NCBI GenBank assembly: GCA_021813225.1
Contig: JAKALH010000145.1
Location: forward strand, 1 to 6,989
Direction: 5' to 3'
Source: Chloroflexota bacterium
GTDB lineage: Bacteria; Chloroflexota; Anaerolineae; J036; Brachytrichaceae
Length of the DNA stretch: 6,989 nucleotides
Position numbers and translations under genes: made by a program. Under the pieces are notes generated by a model. It saw nothing but the letters and a program-made list of their open reading frames with translations, made no database searches and had not been told where the DNA came from. The stretch's first letter is position 1. Each line of letters begins with the position of its first letter. This document shows, in pieces, positions 1 to 5,681 of the stretch.

Positions 1-1
1 G

Positions 2-904
2 CTGCTGGAGCAGGCCGGCATCAACCGGCGCAAGGTCGCGGAGAATGCCGTCCGTCTGATGATGCGCGAAGTGTATGAATTCGGCTTCTTCCATGCCGAC
101 CCGCATCCGGGTAACTTTTTCGTTCAGCCCGACGGCTCGATTGCGCTGATCGATTTCGGCATGGTTGGCCGCCTCGATAAGCAGTTGCAAGACACCATGA
201 CGCGCATCGGGCTTGCCGTTGTCCGGCAGGACGCTGAGCAAATGGCCGACGATCTGTACGCGCTGGGCGTGGCGGGCGGAAGGGCGAAGCGCGCGGCGTT
301 GCAGCGTGACCTCAGTCATTTATTAGATCAATACGCCGGGCGGCCAATCCAGGACCTGGCCGCCGCCCAGGTGACGCATGACGTCATGGCCATCGCGTTC
401 CGACACCATTTGCAACTTCCCGGCGAGTTGGCTATGCTGTTCCGGGTGATCAGCATGAGCGAGACGCTGGGGGCGCGTCTCGACCCGAACTTCCGGCTGT
501 TTGAGTTCCTTGCGCCGCAGCTTCAGCAACTGTGGTTTGAACGGCGTTCACCCGTCGTCATGGGTAAAAAGCTGGGATTGGCGGCAATCGAGACCGCCGA
601 ACTGGCATTCGACCTGCCGCGCCGCGCCTCACGCCTGCTCAATCAGGTGGAGCGCGGTGAACTTGAACTTAACATCAACCATGAAGGGCTGCATCTGTTA
701 ATTCACAGCCTGCAACGTATGACCAACCGCCTCGCCCTTGCAGTTCTTCTGGCAGCGACGATCATTGCCCTGGGTTTGGTGATGGTGGTCTATCACCCAC
801 CTGGGTGGGTGCAGCTCACCGGTTATGTATTCGAATTGGCGTTAATATTGTCACTTGGGCTTAGCGCGCTGCTTATGTGGCGGATCTGGCGCTCTGGGAG
901 ATAG
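2..904 (+). CDS. ABC1/AarF/UbiB-family atypical kinase, C-terminal part (5' truncated)
   Basis: This is the C-terminal part of an ABC1/AarF/UbiB protein; the reading frame is open from base 2 with no start inside the window. The family signature HADPHPGN is at bases 92-115, and the following DFG metal-binding triad starts at base 152. In known family members these residues bind ATP and Mg, and the proteins support quinone synthesis or lipid handling at membranes. The C-terminus has two hydrophobic stretches (about bases 730-790 and 825-890), which fits the membrane-anchored tail common to bacterial members. The N-terminal KxGQ region lies upstream and cannot be checked. The stop TAG at 902-904 is 19 bases before the ATPase start, so the two may be co-transcribed, but nothing else ties this gene to copper. 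Family assignment is firm; the substrate or pathway is unknown. Confidence 0.93.
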   Translation: MLEQAGINRRKVAENAVRLMMREVYEFGFFHADPHPGNFFVQPDGSIALIDFGMVGRLDKQLQDTMTRIGLAVVRQDAEQMADDLYALGVAGGRAKRAALQRDLSHLLDQYAGRPIQDLAAAQVTHDVMAIAFRHHLQLPGELAMLFRVISMSETLGARLDPNFRLFEFLAPQLQQLWFERRSPVVMGKKLGLAAIETAELAFDLPRRASRLLNQVERGELELNINHEGLHLLIHSLQRMTNRLALAVLLAATIIALGLVMVVYHPPGWVQLTGYVFELALILSLGLSALLMWRIWRSGR

Positions 905-910
905 ATTCAC

Positions 911-916
911 GAGGAG
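911..916 (+). promoter_or_regulatory. Ribosome binding site of the copper ATPase, decides the start
   Basis: GAGGAG lies 7 bases before ATG 924. An in-frame GTG at 921 would leave only 4 bases, and a further upstream ATG at 855 lies inside the kinase gene without a comparable site. ATG 924 is therefore preferred. Confidence 0.75.
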
Positions 917-923
917 AGTTGTG

Positions 924-3425
924 ATGAAAGAGAAAGTATTCGAGGCAAGCGGCCTGGTGCGCGGCAGCTCGGGGCCGGCATTGCAGGCATTCCTGGGGCG
1001 CCAGGCCGGCATCCATCATGCCGAGGCCAGCTATATGAGCGATACGGTAACCGTTGGCTACGATGAAAACCTCATATCCGATGCGGATATTCAGCACCTG
1101 ATCGAAGAGTGCGGCCTGCATTGCCGCGGCGAGTCGCTGCCGCGGCATGTCTGCGCAACCGGGCCGGGCGCACAAGCGGAACCCGGCCAGCCTGCGCCCG
1201 GCGCTCTGCACGATCACGCAGCCCATATGCACGCCGAGCATGCGGATATGTCTCCTGATGCGCATGCCGGCCACATGACGGCGGCGACCCCTCCAATGGC
1301 AGGATCGGCAGCCGCGATGCCGCATGCCGGACACGCCATGCCTGCCGGGAAGCAGCCCGTATCGGGCGAGATGGCGCACATGGCGCACGAGATGGGTCAC
1401 GGTGCCGGCATGAGCATGGACGAGATGGTGCGCGATATGCGCAACCGCTTCCTGCTGACCTTTCTGCTCGCCATTCCGGTGTTCCTGTATTCGCCCCTGG
1501 CAACAGAGGTGTTCAAACTGCGTCTGCCCACGCCATTCGGCATCCCCGGCGACATCCTGCTCTTCATCCTGTCCACGCCGGCGGTCGTCTGGGGCGGGCA
1601 GATGTTTTTTGTGGGAGCATACCGCGCCCTGAGGAATCGCACCCTTGACATGTCGGTGCTGGTGGCGCTGTCGGTCGGAGCGGGTTATCTGTTCAGTGTC
1701 GCCGCCACTTTCCTGTTCAAGGGCGAGGTGTTCTACGAGGCGTCCGTGGTCCTGCTGGCCTTCGTGCTGTTTGGACACTGGATGGAGATGCGCGCCCGCT
1801 CCGGCGCTTCGAACGCCATTCGCGCTCTGCTTGACCTGGCCCCGCCCATGGCGACCGTGATTCGCAGCGGCCAGACTGTCGAGATCCCCACCTCGGAAGT
1901 GCTTGTCAACGACATCGTCCTGATACGGCCCGGCAACAAGATTCCCGTCGATGGCGCGGTGATCGAAGGAGAATCCAGCGTCGACGAGTCGATGATCACG
2001 GGCGAGAGCGTGCCGGTAAAGAAAATGCCGGGTTCTGCGGTCATCGGCGCGACAATCAACAAGACGGGAACCTTCCGCTTCCGCGCCACGAAGGTCGGCG
2101 CAGACACGGCACTGGCGCAGATCGTGAAGCTGGTGCAGGTGGCGCAGAACTCGAAAGCGCCGGCGCAGCGCCTGGCCGACCGCGCATCGCAGTGGCTGGT
2201 GGCTGTGGCAGTCAGCTTTGGTTTATTGACCTTTGTTGGCTGGTACTGGCTGGCCGGCGCCACGTCCCTCTTTGCGCTCACGCTGGCTATAACCGTCGTG
2301 ATCATTGCGTGCCCCGACGCCCTGGGGCTGGCCACACCGACGGCGGTGATGGTCGGCACCGGACTGGGCGCCATGAATGGCATCCTTTACAAAAATGCGA
2401 CGGCGCTGGAGCAGGCATCGAAGGTGCGGGCGATTATCTTCGACAAGACCGGCACACTGACCGTAGGCCAGCCGCAGGTTGTAGAGGTAGTGGCGACGGG
2501 CAATCCGATCTCTCAGGATGAACTGGTGCGACTGGCAGCCTCGGCGGAGCAGTCCAGTGAACACCCGCTGGCGCAGGCCGTGGTCGATTACGCCAGGGAA
2601 CGCAATCTGCCGCTGAGCCAGCCGGGCCATTTCGAAGCGGTCCCCGGCCATGGCTTGCGCGCCGGGGTGGACGGGCGCACGGTTCTGGTCGGGAACCGCA
2701 AGCTGATGAGCGATAGCGCCGTCAACCTGGATGGTCTGGGAGATCGCGCATCCGGGATGGAAGGCGCAGGGCGCACGGTGATCTACGCCGCCATAGACGG
2801 GAAGATTGCGGGCATCTTCGCCGTCGCCGATGCCATACGTCCGACATCGAAACAGGCAGTGGAAGAACTGCGCAGGCTGGGCGTGCAGGTGGCGATGCTG
2901 ACGGGCGACAACCGCGCCACTGCCGAACGCATCGCCAGTGAACTGGGCATGGACACGGTTTTTGCAGAGGTGCTGCCCGGCCAGAAAGCCGACAAAGTGA
3001 AAGAACTTCAGAGCCAGGGCCGGCTGGTGGCGATGGTCGGCGACGGAATCAACGATGCGCCGGCGCTGGCACAGGCGGACGTGGGGATCGCGATTGGAGC
3101 GGGCACGGATGTCGCCATGGAGGCGGCAGACGTGGTTTTGATGAAGAGCGACCCGTTCGACGTGATCGGCGCTATTGCGCTCAGCCGCGCCACCGTCGCC
3201 AAGATGCATCAGAATCTATGGTGGGCAGTGGGCTACAACACTATCGCCTTCCCCATCGCAGCCGGCGTGTTCTACCCGGCCTTCGGGTTGCTCCTGCGCC
3301 CCGAAATCGCCGCGCTTTCCATGGCCGGCAGCTCTTTACTGGTTGCACTCAATGCGCTGCTGTTGAAGAGAACTCGTCTGCCGGGTATCCGGCATAACGA
3401 GCCGGGCGAGCAGACGAACAGGTGA
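924..3425 (+). CDS. P1B-type heavy-metal (copper) translocating ATPase with CPD motif
   Basis: This 833-residue protein is a membrane pump that uses ATP to export a metal, most likely Cu(I), from the cytoplasm. Residues about 1-70 form an HMA-like domain whose CxxC is replaced (R13, S16). C63, C67 and C77 follow it, then a His/Met-rich linker at about 96-168. The pump core is complete: TGES at 359-362, DKTGT with phosphorylated D507, HP at 547-548, TGD at 660-662 and GDGINDAP at 706-713, with about eight membrane segments. The sixth segment carries C463-P464-D465 where CPC is usual. The seventh has GYN (Y771, N772) and the eighth M800xxS803S804, both fitting Cu(I) pumps (P1B-1); the layout around them also resembles CopB-type (P1B-3) pumps, as does the His-rich head. 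The encoded neighbour at 3532, an exported multicopper oxidase, supports copper. No frameshift is seen. Copper is well supported but not certain; the exact subclass is open. Confidence 0.95.
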   Translation: MKEKVFEASGLVRGSSGPALQAFLGRQAGIHHAEASYMSDTVTVGYDENLISDADIQHLIEECGLHCRGESLPRHVCATGPGAQAEPGQPAPGALHDHAAHMHAEHADMSPDAHAGHMTAATPPMAGSAAAMPHAGHAMPAGKQPVSGEMAHMAHEMGHGAGMSMDEMVRDMRNRFLLTFLLAIPVFLYSPLATEVFKLRLPTPFGIPGDILLFILSTPAVVWGGQMFFVGAYRALRNRTLDMSVLVALSVGAGYLFSVAATFLFKGEVFYEASVVLLAFVLFGHWMEMRARSGASNAIRALLDLAPPMATVIRSGQTVEIPTSEVLVNDIVLIRPGNKIPVDGAVIEGESSVDESMITGESVPVKKMPGSAVIGATINKTGTFRFRATKVGADTALAQIVKLVQVAQNSKAPAQRLADRASQWLVAVAVSFGLLTFVGWYWLAGATSLFALTLAITVVIIACPDALGLATPTAVMVGTGLGAMNGILYKNATALEQASKVRAIIFDKTGTLTVGQPQVVEVVATGNPISQDELVRLAASAEQSSEHPLAQAVVDYARERNLPLSQPGHFEAVPGHGLRAGVDGRTVLVGNRKLMSDSAVNLDGLGDRASGMEGAGRTVIYAAIDGKIAGIFAVADAIRPTSKQAVEELRRLGVQVAMLTGDNRATAERIASELGMDTVFAEVLPGQKADKVKELQSQGRLVAMVGDGINDAPALAQADVGIAIGAGTDVAMEAADVVLMKSDPFDVIGAIALSRATVAKMHQNLWWAVGYNTIAFPIAAGVFYPAFGLLLRPEIAALSMAGSSLLVALNALLLKRTRLPGIRHNEPGEQTNR
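3379..3394 (+). repeat. Short perfect hairpin at the 3' end of the ATPase gene
   Basis: TGCCGG at 3379-3384 and CCGGCA at 3389-3394 form a perfect 6-bp stem with a 4-base loop. An alternative outer pairing exists between TCGTCTG at 3374-3380 and CAGACGA at 3411-3417. It lies inside the coding region and is not followed by a T-run, so it does not qualify as an intrinsic terminator. A near copy of its core sits 60 bases downstream. Confidence 0.5.
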
Positions 3426-3440
3426 AATTGCCTATCTCGT

Positions 3441-3455
3441 CCGGGTCATCCGGCA
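3441..3455 (+). repeat. Second copy of the CCGG-type palindrome, intergenic
   Basis: The 15 bases here match the core at 3381-3394 except for one inserted C in the loop. The dyad is CCGG, a 5-base loop, CCGG. It lies in the 106-base gap (3426-3531) between the ATPase and the oxidase, the only place in the window with room for a promoter or operator. I see no convincing -35/-10 pair in that gap. A role as an operator or mRNA structure is inference. Confidence 0.4.
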
Positions 3456-3482
3456 GATGCAATCGATGACGGCGGGGCGTAC

Positions 3483-3525
3483 CCTTATGACTATCCCATA
3501 CGTTGATGTGTTAAGGTCATAGAGG
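3483..3525 (+). promoter_or_regulatory. Imperfect inverted repeat that could mask the oxidase ribosome site
   Basis: CCTTATGAC at 3483-3491 can pair with GTCATAGAGG at 3516-3525, with one bulged G at 3522 and a 24-base loop. The right arm includes most of the AGAGG ribosome binding site (3521-3525) that lies 6 bases before ATG 3532. Folding in mRNA would reduce access to this site. The pairing is short and mostly A/T plus G/C mixed, so it may be chance. Confidence 0.3.
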
Positions 3526-3531
3526 GTTGGC

Positions 3532-5208
3532 ATGTCGAATCTAACGAGTCGTCGCGATTTTCTTCGTCTGTTGGGTGTCAGCGGTTTATTGACGTTTACG
3601 GGCGGCGTATTGAGCGCCTGCGGCGCGCAGACCGGCCAGAAGGGCGTGCCGGCTGCACCCGGCGCGGGCGCTGGCGCTGGCGGCGCATCGACTCCTGTCG
3701 ATCTTGAGATCGCCATCAAGAGCGTGCAGACGGAGGTACCTATCTTCACCGGCAAGCCCACCCGCGTGTGGACCTATCAGGCGCAGGTGCTGAAAGGCGA
3801 CGCAGCGAGCGTACAGGCGCTGCCCGATACCTATCTGGGACCGGCTATCCGGGTGCGCAAAGGGCAGCGCGTCCGTGTGCAATATACGAACGAATTGCCG
3901 GGCAATGCCGAACAGTCCATCATCCACTGGCATGGGCTGCACCTGCCGGAACGTATGGATGGTCACCCGCGCGATGCAATTGCGCCAGGCAAGACGTATA
4001 CCTATGAATTCCAGGTCACGGATCGCGCCGGCACATACTGGTTCCATCCCCACCCGCATGAGCGCACCGCGGCGCAGGTGTACATGGGCCTGGCAGGTCT
4101 CTTCATCGTGACCGATGAGGAAGAAGCCGCCGCGGGTCTGCCGGCCGGCGCATATGATGTCCCCCTGATATTACAGGATCGCAGTTTCGACAAGGATAAC
4201 CAGTTGGCGTACATCTCTGACCCGATGGGCAGCGGCATGACGCAGATCATGATGGGCTTTCTGGGAGAGCGCATCGTGGTGAATGGAAAGGCTGACTTCA
4301 CGCTGCCTGTCGCCACGCGTGTCTATCGATTGCGTTTGCTCAACGGATCGAACTCGCGTATTTACAAACTGGGCTGGGCCGACGGCACACCGCTGACGGT
4401 GGTCGGCACGGATGGCGGTTTGCTGGAGAAGCCTGTTCAGAAAAAGTATGTCACGCTGGCGCCGGGTGAGCGCATCGAGCTGTGGGCGGACTTCAGCGGG
4501 CGGAAGGTCGGCGACGAACTGACATTGCGCAGCCTGGAATTCAGCGGCGCAGAGGGCGCAGCCGCCGGCGGGAGTGGCAATATGGGCGGGATGAGCGGCA
4601 GCGGCATGAACATGGGCGGGATGAGCATGGGTGCCGCCGCCGGTCAGGCACCGGCGCTTGGCGCACCTCTCACCGTGTTGAAGGTGCGTGTAGAACGACA
4701 GGAGCCGGAAACCCTGAAGCTGCCGGCGCGGCTGTCGCAACTGAACTTTAACCGGGTGTATGACGCAGTCAACCGCGATAATCCGCGCTCGTTCGCACTG
4801 ACGATGCGGAACATGGTCTGGAAAATCAATGACCGCACCTTCGAGATGGACGGGGTGACCGAAGGCGAGACGGTCAAACTGAACACGACGGAACTATGGG
4901 AATTCGTCAATCAAACGAATCCCGGCGAGATGACTGACCCGATGGGCATGGCCCATCCCTTCCATATCCACGGGTTGCAGTTTCAGGTGGTTGACCGCCG
5001 GGTGATGCCCGAACTGGCAGCCGGTTGGGAATCGGTGCGCGAAGGTTATGTTGAGGAGGGCTGGAAGGACACATTCCTGCTGATGCCTGGTGAACGTGTC
5101 AAGGTCTTGTTGCGATTCGCCGATCACACAGGCATGTTCGTCTATCACTGCCACAACCTGGAGCATGAGTCCGCCGGGATGATGCGCAATTACCGCGTAA
5201 CCGCGTGA
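3532..5208 (+). CDS. Multicopper oxidase, CueO-like, Tat-exported and probably lipid-anchored
   Basis: This 558-residue oxidase probably converts Cu(I) to Cu(II) outside the cytoplasm, reducing oxygen to water. The N-terminus has a twin-arginine signal (R7-R8-D-F-L) and ends in a lipobox (L27-S-A-C30), so a Tat-exported lipoprotein is likely. All four copper motifs are present: HWHG (H132, H134), HPHPH (H172, H174), HPFHIH (H475, H478, H480) and HCHxxxHxxxxM (H539, C540, H541, H545, axial M550). By motif spacing, D143 and E546 match CueO's proton-relay residues D112 and E506, and M473 matches the CueO substrate-copper ligand M441; M471 stands where CueO has D439. A Met/Gly-rich stretch at 351-366 resembles the Met-rich insert of cuprous oxidases. 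ATG 3532 has AGAGG 6 bases upstream. It sits between the copper ATPase and a small Cys protein. A laccase-type activity on other substrates is possible. Confidence 0.95.
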   Translation: MSNLTSRRDFLRLLGVSGLLTFTGGVLSACGAQTGQKGVPAAPGAGAGAGGASTPVDLEIAIKSVQTEVPIFTGKPTRVWTYQAQVLKGDAASVQALPDTYLGPAIRVRKGQRVRVQYTNELPGNAEQSIIHWHGLHLPERMDGHPRDAIAPGKTYTYEFQVTDRAGTYWFHPHPHERTAAQVYMGLAGLFIVTDEEEAAAGLPAGAYDVPLILQDRSFDKDNQLAYISDPMGSGMTQIMMGFLGERIVVNGKADFTLPVATRVYRLRLLNGSNSRIYKLGWADGTPLTVVGTDGGLLEKPVQKKYVTLAPGERIELWADFSGRKVGDELTLRSLEFSGAEGAAAGGSGNMGGMSGSGMNMGGMSMGAAAGQAPALGAPLTVLKVRVERQEPETLKLPARLSQLNFNRVYDAVNRDNPRSFALTMRNMVWKINDRTFEMDGVTEGETVKLNTTELWEFVNQTNPGEMTDPMGMAHPFHIHGLQFQVVDRRVMPELAAGWESVREGYVEEGWKDTFLLMPGERVKVLLRFADHTGMFVYHCHNLEHESAGMMRNYRVTA

Positions 5209-5239
5209 GTAACCGGATCAGCGCAGCTTGACCACAAGC

Positions 5240-5245
5240 AGGAAA
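5240..5245 (+). promoter_or_regulatory. Ribosome binding site selecting a GTG start
   Basis: AGGAAA at 5240-5245 has its AGGA core 6 bases before GTG 5250. The in-frame ATG at 5259 would be 15 bases from the AGGA core, too far, so the GTG is preferred. Confidence 0.55.
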
Positions 5246-5249
5246 CAGT

Positions 5250-5618
5250 GTGGTTGGGATGGAGACAACAGTATTGCCGGTTGGCAGCACCAGTCTGGTC
5301 AACGCACTCGAGCGTGTGTTTCCCCGCTATGGATACCGCACTCTGCGCAGTTTCGACCTGGAACTGAACGGAGATGCGCAGGCAGCGAGCTGCCCTTGCG
5401 GCTGCGGATATGCGGTGCTGCTTGTGTTCGCCCAGAAGTCGCACATGGCGCTGGAAGGCACGATCACCGTGCGCGGCGCCTCAGAGTGGTCTTACATCAC
5501 ATTGTCTCCAATCGATGCGGACAGTGAACTCACAGCGCGCTTTCCAACGATTCTGGTTGAGGTGTTGCAGCAAAGGCCGGGCGGCGACTGCAGCCCGGTG
5601 GCGCGGGGTTGCGTATAA
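5250..5618 (+). CDS. Small Cys-containing protein of unknown function next to the multicopper oxidase
   Basis: I do not recognise a named family for this 122-residue protein. It has no signal peptide or clear membrane segment, so it is probably cytosolic. The order of predicted elements is strand, helix (about 13-27), strand (about 28-38), a Cys loop with C48-P-C50-G-C52, then a strong strand, more strands and a C-terminal helix. Two more cysteines, C114 and C121, end the protein. The compact alpha/beta layout and clustered cysteines would suit binding of a soft metal such as Cu(I) or Zn, but that is inference. It resembles, from memory only, small uncharacterised Chloroflexota proteins with a Cys-containing loop before a hydrophobic strand. 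It begins 41 bases after the oxidase stop, so it is probably in the same operon. ATG 5259 is the alternative start. Coding is supported by the open frame, ribosome site and gene spacing. Confidence 0.75.
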   Translation: MVGMETTVLPVGSTSLVNALERVFPRYGYRTLRSFDLELNGDAQAASCPCGCGYAVLLVFAQKSHMALEGTITVRGASEWSYITLSPIDADSELTARFPTILVEVLQQRPGGDCSPVARGCV

Positions 5619-5668
5619 GCCGTGCGCCCGGTCTGCGGAGTATGATAATGTCCAGATGGCGGGATGGC

Positions 5669-5674
5669 AGGAAG
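5669..5674 (+). promoter_or_regulatory. Ribosome binding site of the DUF2085 gene, decides the start
   Basis: AGGAAG is 7 bases before ATG 5682. The in-frame upstream ATG at 5664 lies before this site and has no good site of its own, so the shorter 235-residue product is preferred. Confidence 0.65.
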
Positions 5675-5681
5675 TGGTGAG

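Noticed and set aside
794..811. Perfect 7-bp hairpin (CACCCAC, loop CTGG, GTGGGTG) in the kinase gene
   Set aside because: It lies inside coding sequence for a Pro-Pro-Gly-Trp turn between the two hydrophobic segments, has no T-run and no copy elsewhere in the window. Codon constraints and GC content explain it well enough.
873..1778. Long open frame (301 codons) on the minus strand opposite the ATPase head
   Set aside because: It is opposite a gene with clear conserved motifs, has a low-complexity His/Arg-rich translation caused by the His/Met-rich linker, and shows no recognisable domain. Long antisense frames are expected in GC-rich DNA.
2223..3209. Minus-strand open frame of 328 codons opposite the ATPase catalytic core
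   Set aside because: The plus strand encodes all ATPase motifs here. The minus translation is rich in His, Arg and Gln with no family resemblance, so it is a shadow frame.
3374..3417. Intrinsic terminator at the end of the ATPase gene
   Set aside because: Hairpin pairings exist, but they lie before the stop codon and are not followed by a run of T, so a factor-independent terminator is not supported.
3426..3531. Promoter for the oxidase gene in the intergenic gap
   Set aside because: TTGCCT at 3428-3433 and TTGATG at 3503-3508 were tried as -35 boxes, but neither has a reasonable -10 box at 16-18 bases. A promoter may exist, but I cannot support one.
5641..5649. -10-like TATGAT/GATAAT before the DUF2085 gene
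   Set aside because: No -35-like hexamer occurs at the right distance; the nearest candidate, TTGCGT at 5609-5614, leaves a 26-base spacer.
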